Positions 8,667-18,568 of a stretch of DNA of 57,650 nucleotides are shown here, piece by piece. The DNA is taken from assembly GCA_948467395.1 (NCBI GenBank), contig CAOKDX010000020.1, forward strand, positions 1-57,650, given 5' to 3'. Under the pieces are notes generated by a model. That model made no database searches, was not told the origin of the DNA, and saw nothing but the letters and a program-made list of their open reading frames with translations. The DNA is from an uncultured Clostridia bacterium. GTDB lineage: Bacteria; Bacillota; Clostridia; Lachnospirales; Lachnospiraceae. The position numbers were made by a program, and so were the translations under genes. The number at the start of each line of letters is the position of its first letter. Position 1 is the first letter of the stretch.

Positions 8667-9389
8667 GTGAAAACAATGCGTCTGGATAGATATCTGGCCC
8701 ATTATGCCCGGATGAGCCGGAAGGAGGCCAGGGCGGCTGTCAGGCAGGGAAGAGCAGCACTGGACGGTGAAAGGGTTTTTAGGGAAGACTGCAGGGTGTC
8801 AGAAGGAATGACGGTATTTCTTGACGGCAGCGCCCTCCGCGCAGAGGAATATGTGTATTATATGCTGAATAAGCCGCCGGGAGTGGTGTCAGCTACATCA
8901 GACCGGACAGAGAGGACGGTGCTGGATCTTGTGGATACAGCAGGGCGTGATCTTTTTCCTGTGGGCAGGCTGGACAAGGATACGACGGGGCTGCTCATTC
9001 TGACAGACAATGGAGCTTTGGCCCACCGCCTCCTCTCGCCGAGATATCATGTGGAAAAGGTGTATGAATTTAATTATGAGGGGGAGCTTGTGCCGGATGC
9101 CGTCCGTCTGGCGGCACAGGGCATGGACATTGGAGAAAAGCATCTGACGGAGCCGGCACTGCTGGAACTGCCGGCATCCCGGCCGCACTTTGCGAGACTG
9201 TCCATCTCGGAGGGGAAATATCATCAGGTGAAGCGCATGGCGGCAAAGCTGGGGGGACATGTGACGGAGCTCCGGCGTGTTGCCTTCGGCGGCATCGCAC
9301 TGGACGAAACGCTGCAGCCGGGAGAATACCGGCGGCTGACGGAGGAGGAGATTGGCCGTCTGCAGCAGCATACTGATAATATGGATTGA
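8667..9389 (+). CDS. RsuA/RluB-family rRNA pseudouridine synthase
   Basis: This enzyme isomerises one uridine in ribosomal RNA to pseudouridine. The 240-residue protein has an N-terminal S4 RNA-binding domain (RLDRYLAHYARMSRKEAR, about residues 5-60) and the catalytic motif VGRLDKDTTGLLILTDNG near residue 100, with the invariant Asp. The short form with S4 fits RsuA (16S position 516) better than RluB, but the site cannot be told by eye. The start is ambiguous: GTG 8667 is 4 nt from AGGGGAG, while ATG 8676 is 13 nt away. It is followed after 15 nt by rnhA, probably co-transcribed. Confidence 0.9.
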   Translation: MKTMRLDRYLAHYARMSRKEARAAVRQGRAALDGERVFREDCRVSEGMTVFLDGSALRAEEYVYYMLNKPPGVVSATSDRTERTVLDLVDTAGRDLFPVGRLDKDTTGLLILTDNGALAHRLLSPRYHVEKVYEFNYEGELVPDAVRLAAQGMDIGEKHLTEPALLELPASRPHFARLSISEGKYHQVKRMAAKLGGHVTELRRVAFGGIALDETLQPGEYRRLTEEEIGRLQQHTDNMD

Positions 9390-9404
9390 TGGAATGGAGG
9401 GAAT

Positions 9405-10055
9405 ATGGCGAAAAAGAATTTTTATGCGGTGAGGAAGGGAAAGACACCGGGCATTTATCTTACCTGGGAGGACTGCAGAAGCCAGATCAGCGGATTCAGC
9501 GGTGCAGAATATAAAGGTTTTGAGTCGCTGGAAGAGGCAGGGGCGTTTCTGCAGCAGTCCGGCGGGGGAGAGACCCCGGCAGGGAGAGCTTTCCCGCAGC
9601 AGGGAGCGCCCCAGGGACACAGGGGTGTTATGGCTGCTGGAAAGGGAGACGCTGTGGCTTATGTGGATGGCAGCTATAACGTGAAGTCGGGAGAGTATGG
9701 ATGCGGGGTCGTTTTCTTCTATGAGGGAGAGAGGACTGAGATCAGTCAGAAGGGGGAGGATGAAGAGCTGGCTTCGATGCGCAATGTGGCGGGGGAAATC
9801 CTGGGGGCGGAGCTGGCGATGCGGGAGGCCCTTCGGCGGGGAGTTGGAAAACTCACGATCTTTCACGATTATCAGGGAATTGCGTCCTGGTGTCTCGGGG
9901 AATGGAAGACAAATAAAGAGGGAACCATAGCATATAAACAGTACTACGATTCCCTGCAGGGGCAGATTGAAATCTCATTTCAGAAGGTCAAGGGTCATTC
10001 TGGCGATGTATGGAATGACCGGGCGGATGAACTGGCACGGGCTGCCTGCTCATAA
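9405..10055 (+). CDS. rnhA: Ribonuclease H with N-terminal viroplasmin domain
   Basis: This enzyme degrades the RNA strand of RNA-DNA hybrids. The 216-residue protein has an N-terminal viroplasmin/RNase H1 hybrid-binding domain (MAKKNFYAVRKGKTPGIY, residues 1-48), a linker, and an RNase HI domain from about residue 80. The four acidic catalytic residues are seen in AYVDGSYN (Asp), GAELAMREAL (Glu), FHDYQGI (Asp) and WNDRADELA (Asp), with the VKGHSGD His. The architecture is that of eukaryotic RNase H1 and many Firmicutes. GGAGGG precedes the ATG. Its last 61 bp overlap the end of ppk1 on the other strand. Confidence 0.93.
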   Translation: MAKKNFYAVRKGKTPGIYLTWEDCRSQISGFSGAEYKGFESLEEAGAFLQQSGGGETPAGRAFPQQGAPQGHRGVMAAGKGDAVAYVDGSYNVKSGEYGCGVVFFYEGERTEISQKGEDEELASMRNVAGEILGAELAMREALRRGVGKLTIFHDYQGIASWCLGEWKTNKEGTIAYKQYYDSLQGQIEISFQKVKGHSGDVWNDRADELARAACS

Positions 10056-12082
10056 AAATACATCTGTGAATTCAGAGGAGCTTTTCCTCTCTGGTCTACC
10101 TTTTCATAAGTGCCGTCCGGCATAAGGAGGTGGGCCTTTTTGGTATCCGCCAGCTGGATGGTCAGGATCTTATCAATCCTTTCCCTTAGTTCCGGGGCCT
10201 CCACGGGGAAGAGAATCTCCACCCGTTTGTCGAGATTCCGCGGCATCCAGTCCGCACTTCCCATATAGTACTCCGGCTCACCGTTATTTTCGAAAAAGAA
10301 AATGCGGGCGTGCTCCAGAAAGGTGCCAACGATGGAACGCACATGTATCGTTTCGCTTAAGCCCGGCACGCCTGCCTTCAGGCAGCAGATACCGCGGACA
10401 ATAAGCTGGATTTCCACTCCGGCGGCTGAGGCCTCGTAAAGCGCTTCGATAATGCCCGGATCGCACAGGGAATTCATCTTGGCAATGATCCTTGCAGGAC
10501 GTCCCTTCCCGGCATTATCGGTTTCCCGGCGTATCAGGGCGAGAAATTTATCCCGGAGCCACAGAGGTGCCAGCGAGAGCTTATTCCAGGCGAGGGGTTC
10601 AGAATATCCCGACAGCATATTGAAGACGGCAGTGGCATCCTCGCCATACTGCTGTTTGCAGGTGAACATACCGAGATCGGTGTACAATCTGGCAGTGGAA
10701 TCATTGTAATTGCCAGTGCCGAGATGGACATAGCGCCGGATACCGTCCTCCTCCCGGCGCACCACCAGGGTAATCTTACTGTGGGTTTTCAATCCTACAA
10801 GCCCATAGATCACGTGACATCCGGCTTTCTCCAGCTTGCGTGCCCAGACGATATTGTGTTCTTCATCAAACCGCGCTTTGAGTTCAACCAGGACGGAGAC
10901 CTGTTTTCCATTTTCCGCCGCCTCTGCCAGTGAGGCAATAATGGGGGAATTGCTGCTGACCCGGTACAGCGTCTGTTTGATGGCCAGGACTTCCGGATCT
11001 CTCGCCGCCTTCCGAACGAAATCTACAACCGGGTTGAAGCTTTCATAGGGATGAAAGAGCAGGATATCTTTTTCACGGATCTGTTCAAAGAGATCCCGTT
11101 CCGGATCCAGCATACCAGGCTGCTGCGGCGTGTAGGGCCGGTCTTTCAGGTGGTCGAAGCCCTCCATGCCGTATACCTTCATAAGAAATGTAAGATCCAG
11201 GGGACCGTTTATCCGGTATATGGCTTCTTCTCCTATCTTTAATTCGCGCCGCAGGGTTTTTAGCAGCCGTTTGTCAATGGATTCCTCCACCTCCAGGCGG
11301 ATGGCCTCCCCCCACTGGCGTTTCTTTAGCTGCTTCTCGATTTCTATCAGAAGGTCTGCAGCTTCATCCTCGTCAATGGTCAGATCGGCGTTCCGCATGA
11401 CCCGGAAGGGGGTGGCGCAGAGCACCTTATAATTCATAAAGAGCTTCTGGATATTTTTCTCAATGATCTGTTCCAGCAGAATGATGGCAGTGCAATTGTC
11501 TTCATCGGCCGGGATCGTCACGATGCGCGGCAGTACGGAGGGCACCTGCACGGTGGCGAAATCAATGGTATCCTTCTTTTTCTTATCCATAAGGAGAGCG
11601 CCGATATTCAGTGATTTATTCCGGATCAGTGGAAAAGGCCGGGATGAATCCACAGCCATGGGCGTCAGTACGGGGAATACCTCCTGTTGGAAATATGTAT
11701 CTACATAATCCGACTGTTCTGGCGTCAGCTTTTCATATTCCGTAACGATCTTCAGCCCCTCCCTGCTCAGGGCGGGCAGCAGGGAACGGTTATAGGTGGA
11801 GTACTGGGTTGCCATAAAGGTGTGGGTCACTTTCAGTATTTCGTCAATCTGTTCCTGTGATGTCATGCCTGCGATATCCTTTTTTGTGTAGCCCGCATTC
11901 ACCTGATCCTTCAGGGAAGCTACACGGATCATGAAAAATTCATCCAGATTAGAGGCGGTGATGCTGAGGAATTTGAAACGTTCCATCAGGGGAATATTTT
12001 TGTCTCTTGCTTCGGAGAGACAGCGGTAATTGAAATCGAGCCAGCTGAGCTCGCGGTTAGTAAATTTCTCTGATCTATTCAT
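9995..12082 (-). CDS. ppk1: Polyphosphate kinase 1
   Basis: This enzyme reversibly makes inorganic polyphosphate from ATP. The 695-residue protein has the PPK1 N-terminal block FTNRELSWLDFNYRCL, the middle domain VDFVRKAARDPEVLAIKQTLYR, the block LVELKARFDEEHNI, and VHLGTGNYNDSTARLYTD, whose His is the phosphorylated residue. Length is normal. ATG 12082 has AGGAGG with 6 nt spacing; the frame extends to 12124 without support. It follows the ppx-type gene by 72 bp on the same strand, so the two form a polyphosphate synthesis and turnover pair. The last 20 residues (after FYEQA) are encoded opposite the 3' end of rnhA. Confidence 0.95.
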   Translation of the reverse strand: MNRSEKFTNRELSWLDFNYRCLSEARDKNIPLMERFKFLSITASNLDEFFMIRVASLKDQVNAGYTKKDIAGMTSQEQIDEILKVTHTFMATQYSTYNRSLLPALSREGLKIVTEYEKLTPEQSDYVDTYFQQEVFPVLTPMAVDSSRPFPLIRNKSLNIGALLMDKKKKDTIDFATVQVPSVLPRIVTIPADEDNCTAIILLEQIIEKNIQKLFMNYKVLCATPFRVMRNADLTIDEDEAADLLIEIEKQLKKRQWGEAIRLEVEESIDKRLLKTLRRELKIGEEAIYRINGPLDLTFLMKVYGMEGFDHLKDRPYTPQQPGMLDPERDLFEQIREKDILLFHPYESFNPVVDFVRKAARDPEVLAIKQTLYRVSSNSPIIASLAEAAENGKQVSVLVELKARFDEEHNIVWARKLEKAGCHVIYGLVGLKTHSKITLVVRREEDGIRRYVHLGTGNYNDSTARLYTDLGMFTCKQQYGEDATAVFNMLSGYSEPLAWNKLSLAPLWLRDKFLALIRRETDNAGKGRPARIIAKMNSLCDPGIIEALYEASAAGVEIQLIVRGICCLKAGVPGLSETIHVRSIVGTFLEHARIFFFENNGEPEYYMGSADWMPRNLDKRVEILFPVEAPELRERIDKILTIQLADTKKAHLLMPDGTYEKVDQRGKAPLNSQMYFYEQAARASSSARSFHTSPE

Positions 12083-12154
12083 ACAAAAACCTCCTTTTTG
12101 TTTTTCTGCAAGTTTATGGCTCATTGGTGCTTTTGAGCTATGTGCGCCGTGGGA

Positions 12155-13663
12155 TCAGTGTCCGCTGCGTTTCTGCCGAAGTGCAGGACGGATGCCAAAT
12201 ACCTCCTGGAACACATCCGCACCGTGATGGAATAACCCCTTTTCCAATGTGATGTCTGCCATGGTATCAGCTGTAATGGTCAGAACACCGTCTTTCAGTG
12301 TGACGCCGACATTCCTTATTTTCTGCCGGTTGCTTTTATCCAGCACATTTGCCGTTTTTAAAATCGCATTGAGCTTTACGATCGTAATATATTCATTTTC
12401 ATTAAAATCTTCATCCAGTTCTTCGTAGGTCGGTATACTGGTAGTATTATAGCGCACCATATTTGCCACCATGGCGCGCTCCCTGTTGGAGATGCCGATG
12501 ATATCTGTGGACATAATGATGCGGTAGGAGCATTCTCTTGTCTGGACTTCATTTATATAAGATCCACAGCTGTGCAGAATGACGCCGATCTGCAGCAGCA
12601 GGCGTTCCCGCCTGCCCAGTCCATGAAGCTTGCGGATGCGGTCGAAGATTTCCAGTGCCAGTGTCTGGACATTCTCCACATGATTCATATCCACCTTATA
12701 TTTTCTGGCAATATTTTCAGCGGCAGACAGGATATCCAGGGTAAAGTCATGATGAGAGGAAAGCTTTAATTTCTTCTGGGCGTAATCTGCCACAATGCTG
12801 TCGCAAAAATCAATGGCGGACAGGTAAAACTGGCTGCAGTCCGTAAGATCGGCGATCTTACGGCAGAGAAGAATGGTGGGGACAATGAGCTTTGCCATAT
12901 CCCCGGACAATTCCCGGGGCAGCTTTTTTTTCATCAGTAGTTTTCTTGAAATCTGTCCGTCGAATTCCGGGTCACTGTGCTGGAGATACTGGCAGATTTC
13001 AGGAATCATGCCCCCAATGGTGATAATATGCTGGATGCCGACGGAATCCAGATAGTATTTCTGGAAGAGATTCAGATCTCTTTCCATATATTCACTGATC
13101 AGCGCATTGAAATCATATGCCTCGTCCTGCATGACATGAAGGAGCTCCTGAATCCGGGAGGAACCCAGAAGCAGATTCTGGGTGGCGCACAGCTTTCCCT
13201 GGTTAAAAATGGAAAGCTGGACGCTGCCGGCGCCGATATTGACCACCAGAGTGCCCTCATCAATATAGGCTTCAAACCGGTCTTCCTTCAATGCCAGTGC
13301 CTTGTAGTACAGAAAGCAGGCTTCGCTGTTTCCCAGTACTCTTACGTCAAATCCGGTCTGGATTTTGATCTGATCCACTACAACGAGACAGTTTTTGGCC
13401 TCGCGCAGTCCGCTGGTGGCGTATACCTGCCAGTTTTTGGTGTTAAAATCGGCCATGATCCTCTGAAAATCATTGAGCACCGTGCAGATTTCACTGACTG
13501 TCTGATAGGAGATAAATCCCCTGCTGTAGGTCTCGGCGCCGAGAAAGAGCTTGTGCCTTACATGAGAGAGCTCCTTTATGCCCTGTTGTCTGGAAACCTC
13601 ATATATCTTCATGGACAACTGGCTTGTGCCAATGTCGATGGCGGCAAATGTGGATAATGCCAT
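12155..13663 (-). CDS. Ppx/GppA-family phosphatase with C-terminal HD domain
   Basis: This family hydrolyses polyphosphate from the end or (p)ppGpp. The 502-residue protein starts with the ASKHA phosphate loop AIDIGTSQLSMKIYEV, followed by ATSGLREAKN near residue 107 and NIGAGSVQLSIF near residue 146, then an HD-type all-helical domain from about residue 310. The motifs deviate from the usual form: NIGAGS replaces DIGGGS, and GTSQ replaces GTNS. Activity may therefore be altered. It is the first gene of the operon with ppk1. GGGGGGAT lies upstream of the ATG. Confidence 0.85.
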   Translation of the reverse strand: MALSTFAAIDIGTSQLSMKIYEVSRQQGIKELSHVRHKLFLGAETYSRGFISYQTVSEICTVLNDFQRIMADFNTKNWQVYATSGLREAKNCLVVVDQIKIQTGFDVRVLGNSEACFLYYKALALKEDRFEAYIDEGTLVVNIGAGSVQLSIFNQGKLCATQNLLLGSSRIQELLHVMQDEAYDFNALISEYMERDLNLFQKYYLDSVGIQHIITIGGMIPEICQYLQHSDPEFDGQISRKLLMKKKLPRELSGDMAKLIVPTILLCRKIADLTDCSQFYLSAIDFCDSIVADYAQKKLKLSSHHDFTLDILSAAENIARKYKVDMNHVENVQTLALEIFDRIRKLHGLGRRERLLLQIGVILHSCGSYINEVQTRECSYRIIMSTDIIGISNRERAMVANMVRYNTTSIPTYEELDEDFNENEYITIVKLNAILKTANVLDKSNRQKIRNVGVTLKDGVLTITADTMADITLEKGLFHHGADVFQEVFGIRPALRQKRSGH

Positions 13664-13794
13664 TGATATCCCCCCAATCTGAATCTGTTCTTAACGCATA
13701 CTTTTCCTGTTACTATATATATTACTATGAAAATGTGAAAAAAACCAGTCGCATTTGCTTTTTCCTTTTTGTATCTAATGTGGGTGTATACATG

Positions 13795-13823
13795 TTGACC
13801 ATTTTGCGGGTAATGTGTATAAT
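13795..13823 (+). promoter_or_regulatory. Sigma-A promoter of the GH13 gene
   Basis: TTGACC (13795-13800) and a perfect TATAAT (13818-13823) are 17 bp apart. Transcription would start near 13830, very close to the AAGGAGG at 13834-13840. Confidence 0.85.
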
Positions 13824-13850
13824 ATTTTCCTATAAGGAGGAGTGAATGGT

Positions 13851-15401
13851 ATGAAACACTGGTTAGAAGAAAGTATATTTTATGAGATCTATCCACAGAG
13901 CTTTTGCGACAGCAATGGGGATGGGATTGGGGATTTTCAGGGCATCATTGGAAAGCTTGACTATATTAAGGAACTGGGCTGCAATGCGCTGTGGCTGAAT
14001 CCCTGTTATCTGTCTCCTTTTGGGGATGCGGGCTATGATGTACAGGATTATTGTCAGGCGGCGCCGCGTTATGGGACGAATGAGGATCTGATACAGCTTT
14101 TCCAGGAGGCGCACAGCCGCGGCATGCATGTAATACTGGATCTCGTACCCGGCCATACGTCCACGGAGCATCCGTGGTTCAAGGAATCCTGTAAGGCGGA
14201 GCCGAACCGGTACTGGGGCAGGTATATATGGAGTGATAATATATGGGTGGATGTGACAGGGCACGCGGGAATTGCCGGATCCCTGAGAGGGCTTTATCCC
14301 CGCAATGGAAACGTCGCTGTGAACTTTTTTTCCAATCAGCCGGCGCTGAATTATGGCTTTGCCAATGTGACGGAGCCTTGGCAGAGTGCAGTGGATTCGG
14401 AGGAGGCGCTGGAGACCCGGCAGGCCATGAAGGACGCCATGGCGTTCTGGCTCTCCAGAGGCTGTGACGGATTCCGTGTGGATATGGCAGGCTCTCTTGT
14501 AAAGAATGACCCGGACAGTGTGGAGACCATCCGGCTGTGGCAGGATGTGCGGGATTTTCTGGATGAGTCATATCCGGATGCGGTGCTGATCTCCGAGTGG
14601 GGGGAACCGGATAAATCCCTGATGGGCGGCTTTCATATGGATTTCCTTCTCCATTTCGGACCCTCCCATTACATGGATCTGTTCCGGTGCGGGCATCCCT
14701 ACTTCAGCCGGGAGGGAAAGGGGGATGCCTCTGCCTTTGTGGAGACCTATATGAGGAATTACCGCCTTACAAATAAAAGGGGATTGATCTGCATACCCTC
14801 CGGCAATCATGATATGGAGCGCATTCGGAAATATCTTGACTGCGATGAATTGAAGCTGGTATATGCTTTCCTGATGTCCATGCCGGGCGTCCCATTTGTA
14901 TATTATGGCGATGAGATCGGTATGCGCCATCTGGCATTGTACTCTGTGGAGGGCGGTTATGACCGCACTGGCGCAAGGACCCCGATGCAGTGGGACGATG
15001 GGAAGAATTTTGGATTCTCCAATGCTCCGGCAGAGAAGCTTTATACCGTTCAGGATCTGTCGGAGGATGCTCCTGTTGTGTCGCGGCAGATGGCGGAGCC
15101 GGATTCACTCTGGCATGAGATCCAGAAGCTGACAGGGATCCGCCGGGAACATCCTGCCCTGTGTGCGTCCGGGGAGATTGAATTTGTCTATTGTGAGCCG
15201 GGGAAGTATCCGCTGGTCTATCTGAGATCCATGGGGGACAGCAAGATTCTGGTTGCCCTGAATCCGTCCGGTGAAAAGGTGTCCTGCCCGTGTCCTTTTG
15301 AGCAGAGAGAGGTACTTTATACTCTCGGAAAAGAGACAGGGATAAAAGACGGGATGCTGTATATGCCGGGAGAGAGTGCGGGATTTTTGGCAGTGGAGTG
15401 A
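13851..15401 (+). CDS. GH13 alpha-glucosidase / alpha-amylase family enzyme
   Basis: This cytoplasmic enzyme would hydrolyse or transfer alpha-glucosyl units of maltose-, isomaltose- or trehalose-type sugars. The 516-residue (beta/alpha)8 protein has the four GH13 regions: DLVPGHTS (region I, near residue 98), GFRVDMAGS (nucleophile Asp near 209), LISEWGEP (acid Glu near 248) and SGNHDMER (near 320). The N-terminus [20 protein letters not shown] is typical of oligo-1,6-glucosidase/trehalose-type members, with a calcium-site [15 protein letters not shown] instead of the usual VVNHTS is unusual. No signal peptide. ATG 13851 has AAGGAGG at 10 nt; a GTG at 13842 is too close to it. The stop overlaps the leader of queA. 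Confidence 0.85.
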   Translation: MKHWLEESIFYEIYPQSFCDSNGDGIGDFQGIIGKLDYIKELGCNALWLNPCYLSPFGDAGYDVQDYCQAAPRYGTNEDLIQLFQEAHSRGMHVILDLVPGHTSTEHPWFKESCKAEPNRYWGRYIWSDNIWVDVTGHAGIAGSLRGLYPRNGNVAVNFFSNQPALNYGFANVTEPWQSAVDSEEALETRQAMKDAMAFWLSRGCDGFRVDMAGSLVKNDPDSVETIRLWQDVRDFLDESYPDAVLISEWGEPDKSLMGGFHMDFLLHFGPSHYMDLFRCGHPYFSREGKGDASAFVETYMRNYRLTNKRGLICIPSGNHDMERIRKYLDCDELKLVYAFLMSMPGVPFVYYGDEIGMRHLALYSVEGGYDRTGARTPMQWDDGKNFGFSNAPAEKLYTVQDLSEDAPVVSRQMAEPDSLWHEIQKLTGIRREHPALCASGEIEFVYCEPGKYPLVYLRSMGDSKILVALNPSGEKVSCPCPFEQREVLYTLGKETGIKDGMLYMPGESAGFLAVE

Positions 15402-15415
15402 TTGGGAGGTACTTA

Positions 15416-16447
15416 TTGAAGACAAGTGATTTTAATTATGACCTGCCAAAGGAACTGATCGCACAGGATCCGCTGGAGGACCGGAGTTCATCCCGGCTGA
15501 TGGTTTTGCACTGGCGCAGCGGCAGGATTGAACATAGAGTATTTACTGATATAGCAGAATATCTGAGAGCGGGCGACTGCCTGGTGCGGAATAATACGAA
15601 GGTGATTCCGGCCCGTCTCTTTGGAATGAGGGAGGATACCGGGGCGGCCGTCGAGCTTCTGCTGCTGAAGCGCAGGGAAAAGGATAGTTGGGAGACACTG
15701 GTGAAACCGGGGAAGAAGGCCAGGACCGGGGCGAGGCTTGTCTTTGGGGAGGGACTTCTTCACGGTGAGATTTTGGATGTGCTGGAAGATGGCAACCGCC
15801 TGATCCGGTTCTGTTATGACGGAATTTTTGAAGAAATACTGGATCAGCTGGGACAGATGCCTCTGCCGCCCTATATTACCCATAAGCTGGAGGATAAAAA
15901 CCGCTATCAGACGGTGTATGCCAGGTATGAGGGGTCGGCGGCGGCACCCACAGCGGGCCTGCATTTTACGGAGGAGCTTTTTGACAGATTGCAGGAGCAG
16001 GGAGTGAAGGTGGCAAATGTGACGCTTCATGTTGGTCTTGGCACTTTCCGTCCCGTGAAGGTGGAGGATGTGGCGAGCCATCATATGCACTCGGAATATT
16101 ACCGCATCGAGCCGCAGGAGGCAGCGAAGATCAACGAGACGAGAGCTGCAGGAGGCAGAATTATATGCGTCGGCACCACCAGCTGCCGTACCCTTGAATC
16201 GGCGGCGGATAATGAGGGAATACTGAGACCGGGAGAGGCGGATACGGAGATCTTTATCTATCCGGGCTATCGGTTTAAGGTGATGGATGAGCTCATCACA
16301 AATTTTCATCTGCCGGAATCTACCCTCCTTATGCTGGTGTCTGCTCTGGCCGGGAAAGACCAGGTGATGAGGGCGTATAAAGAGGCCGTGCGGGAGAAAT
16401 ATCGTTTCTTTTCCTTCGGGGACGCCATGCTGATTCTGGACGACTGA
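15416..16447 (+). CDS. queA: tRNA preQ1(34) S-adenosylmethionine ribosyltransferase-isomerase
   Basis: QueA moves the ribosyl part of S-adenosylmethionine onto preQ1 at the wobble position of GUN-anticodon tRNAs, giving epoxyqueuosine. The 343-residue protein begins [19 protein letters not shown], the canonical QueA N-terminus, and contains [29 protein letters not shown] and [13 protein letters not shown]. The start is an unusual TTG at 15416 with GGGAGG 6 nt upstream; this gives exactly the family's usual length, whereas the frame's GTG at 15398 lies before the ribosome binding site. It begins 14 bp after the GH13 stop and probably shares its promoter. No tgt or queuosine transport gene follows here. 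Confidence 0.95.
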   Translation: MKTSDFNYDLPKELIAQDPLEDRSSSRLMVLHWRSGRIEHRVFTDIAEYLRAGDCLVRNNTKVIPARLFGMREDTGAAVELLLLKRREKDSWETLVKPGKKARTGARLVFGEGLLHGEILDVLEDGNRLIRFCYDGIFEEILDQLGQMPLPPYITHKLEDKNRYQTVYARYEGSAAAPTAGLHFTEELFDRLQEQGVKVANVTLHVGLGTFRPVKVEDVASHHMHSEYYRIEPQEAAKINETRAAGGRIICVGTTSCRTLESAADNEGILRPGEADTEIFIYPGYRFKVMDELITNFHLPESTLLMLVSALAGKDQVMRAYKEAVREKYRFFSFGDAMLILDD

Positions 16448-16449
16448 CT

Positions 16450-16487
16450 CAGTTCAACGGCACCAGTGCCAACCCGTCGTTGAGCTG
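16450..16487 (+). other. Hairpin after queA without a T-run
   Basis: CAGTTCAACG (16450-16459) pairs with CGTTGAGCTG (16478-16487) over 10 bp with one G-U and an 18-nt loop. No T-run follows, so it is not a classic terminator; RNA processing or a pause site is possible. Confidence 0.5.
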
Positions 16488-16521
16488 TGGTAATATGTGC
16501 GGTAGTAAGGAAAGGGTAGCT

Positions 16522-17415
16522 ATGGAAAAGGTACTATTTATCTACAATCCCCATGCGGGCAAAGGGGCGATGAGGAATAAGCTCTCTGATGTGATGGAGA
16601 TTTTTATGAGGGCGGGCTTTGAGGTGACGGTCTATGCCACGATGGAGCAGCTGGAGGCCACCCGGATCGTGAGAGAGAAGGGAATGGATTATGACCGGGT
16701 AATCTGCTCAGGGGGAGATGGGACCCTTCATGAGGTTACTTATGGATTGATGGAGCTCCCGCCGGAACAACGCCCCAAATGCGGGTACATTCCCACCGGG
16801 ACGGTGAACGATTTTGCCACCGGGATCAAGCTGCCCAAGAGGATTTTAAAGGCCGCCCGGATCGTAGCGGGCAGTAACAGCCATGCCTATGATGTGGGGG
16901 AGATGAATGGAAATTACTTTACCTATGTCGCTGCCTTTGGCGCCTTTACATCCGTTTCCTATGAGACGCCCCAGGCCACGAAGAATTTACTGGGGAAGAC
17001 CGCTTATCTGCTGGAGGGAGTGACGAAGCTGAGCACGATCAAGGCCGTTCATGTCAGGGTGGAGACAGGGGAGGACTGCTGGGAGGAGGACTGCGTACTG
17101 GGAATGGTAACCAATGCCAGATCGGTAGGAGGCTTTAACCTCTACCGCAAGAAGAAAATCTATCTGGATGACGGATATTTTGATGGAATCTTTGTAAGAA
17201 AACCGGAAAATCCCATGGAATTGAATCAGGTAATGAGTTTTCTGCTGACCGGGGCAGAAAATTCACAGGTCCATATGATACATGGCAGCCAGGTAGTGAT
17301 TACGGCGGAGGAGGAGATTGCTTATACATTAGATGGTGAGAATGGCGGAATGCATAAAAAAACCGTGATCACCAACCATAAGCAGGCAATCACGTATTTT
17401 TATGGTTATTCATAA
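16522..17415 (+). CDS. YegS/BmrU-family lipid (diacylglycerol-type) kinase
   Basis: This family phosphorylates diacylglycerol, undecaprenol or related lipids with ATP. The 297-residue protein has the N-terminal YNPHAGKG loop, the nucleotide-binding CSGGDGTLHEVTYGL near residue 60, and the GYIPTGTVNDFATGI block near residue 95. Length fits a diacylglycerol kinase catalytic domain plus its beta-sandwich. ATG 16522 has AAGGAAAGG upstream. It lies after queA and is convergent with tyrA; the exact substrate cannot be read from sequence. Confidence 0.88.
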   Translation: MEKVLFIYNPHAGKGAMRNKLSDVMEIFMRAGFEVTVYATMEQLEATRIVREKGMDYDRVICSGGDGTLHEVTYGLMELPPEQRPKCGYIPTGTVNDFATGIKLPKRILKAARIVAGSNSHAYDVGEMNGNYFTYVAAFGAFTSVSYETPQATKNLLGKTAYLLEGVTKLSTIKAVHVRVETGEDCWEEDCVLGMVTNARSVGGFNLYRKKKIYLDDGYFDGIFVRKPENPMELNQVMSFLLTGAENSQVHMIHGSQVVITAEEEIAYTLDGENGGMHKKTVITNHKQAITYFYGYS

Positions 17416-17464
17416 CCGTTCTGCGGCACCGGTTTGAACCTTCTGAAAACGAAAGGCGGAGGCG

Positions 17465-18568
17465 TCAGTTTCTGTCTGCAATCACATACCGGTTCTGTTC
17501 CAGAAGGCGCCTTGCAGCCAGGGCGTCTTTTTCGTTATATAAATCCAGCTTCAGAATACCGTCGGCGTATTCCCGGTTGTGGATGATGCCGATATTTTTA
17601 ATGCTGATTCCGTTTACAGAGAGAATGGTGGCGATGGTGGCAATGGCTCCCGCCCGGTCGTCAATATTGACAAAAAGATCATAGGAGCGGGCGATGACGC
17701 TGCTTCTCTTCACGGGGATGGAATCCCGGTAATCCCCGGCCTTTCGGAATTCGCTGCCGATTTCCGTCCGGTTCCCGTCCTTTATCATCCGGCGGAGCTG
17801 ATTCAGCTGCTCTCCAAAATACCGGAGAAACTGGTCAATGCTCTCACCGTTGGCGACACAGATATCCTGCCACATCTCAGGCGAAGATGAGGCGATCCGG
17901 GTGATGTCCTTAAAACCACCGGCGGCAAAAGCCTTCATGTTCTGTTCCTCATTGTCATTGCAGCGTACCATATTGACCAGAGCCACAGCGATGATATGGG
18001 GCACGTGGCTGATGGCCGCCGTGATTCTGTCGTGTTCTTCTGGTGGCAGCACAACGCAGTTTGCCCCGGCCGCTGTTACGAGCCCCTGCAGGAGCCGAAT
18101 GTCCTCCGGGCGGTTTTCGTCATCCGGAGTGAGGAGATAGTAGGCGTTTTCCAGAAGGATGTCGGTTGAGTTCTCATAGCCGGTTTTCTCCGAACCTGCC
18201 ATGGGGTGGCCGCCGATAAACTGCCGGCCGAGACCGAGCGCTGAGGCGGCCCGGCATATATTCCCCTTGACGCTCCCCACATCGGTGATGATGCAGGCGG
18301 GACTCACCAGTGGTTTTAGCAGGGAGAGGAATTCAATGTTTTTTAGAACGGGGGCGCAGAGGAAAATAATGTCGCAGGAGGAAAAGCGTTCGTCGATGGA
18401 GTAGAGAAGCTCATCGATCACACCCTCTGCCGTGCCCTGATCGAGATGTGGATTTTTGCGCCTGGTGTATACTTTTATATATATATCCGGGTATTTCTTT
18501 TTCACTGCGCGGGCAATGGAACCTCCGATAAGGCCAAAGCCGATGAAGCCAAGCTCTAATTGCTGCAT
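17465..18568 (-). CDS. tyrA: Prephenate dehydrogenase with ACT domain
   Basis: This enzyme oxidatively decarboxylates prephenate to 4-hydroxyphenylpyruvate in tyrosine synthesis. The 367-residue protein has an NAD-binding Rossmann loop GFIGFGLIGGSIARAV at residues 7-22, ITDVGSVKG, and the substrate-binding GGHPMAGSEKTGYENS near residue 120 with its catalytic His. A C-terminal ACT domain from about residue 295 (LFVNIDDRAGAIATIATIL) is the expected site of tyrosine feedback control. ATG 18568 has GGAGG at 8 nt; the frame continues to 18712 without another ribosome binding site. No other aromatic genes are adjacent. Confidence 0.94.
   Translation of the reverse strand: MQQLELGFIGFGLIGGSIARAVKKKYPDIYIKVYTRRKNPHLDQGTAEGVIDELLYSIDERFSSCDIIFLCAPVLKNIEFLSLLKPLVSPACIITDVGSVKGNICRAASALGLGRQFIGGHPMAGSEKTGYENSTDILLENAYYLLTPDDENRPEDIRLLQGLVTAAGANCVVLPPEEHDRITAAISHVPHIIAVALVNMVRCNDNEEQNMKAFAAGGFKDITRIASSSPEMWQDICVANGESIDQFLRYFGEQLNQLRRMIKDGNRTEIGSEFRKAGDYRDSIPVKRSSVIARSYDLFVNIDDRAGAIATIATILSVNGISIKNIGIIHNREYADGILKLDLYNEKDALAARRLLEQNRYVIADRN

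Noticed and set aside
8898-9866. Minus-strand open frame of 322 codons over the pseudouridine synthase and rnhA genes
   Set aside because: Spans two well-supported genes on the other strand and has no motifs.
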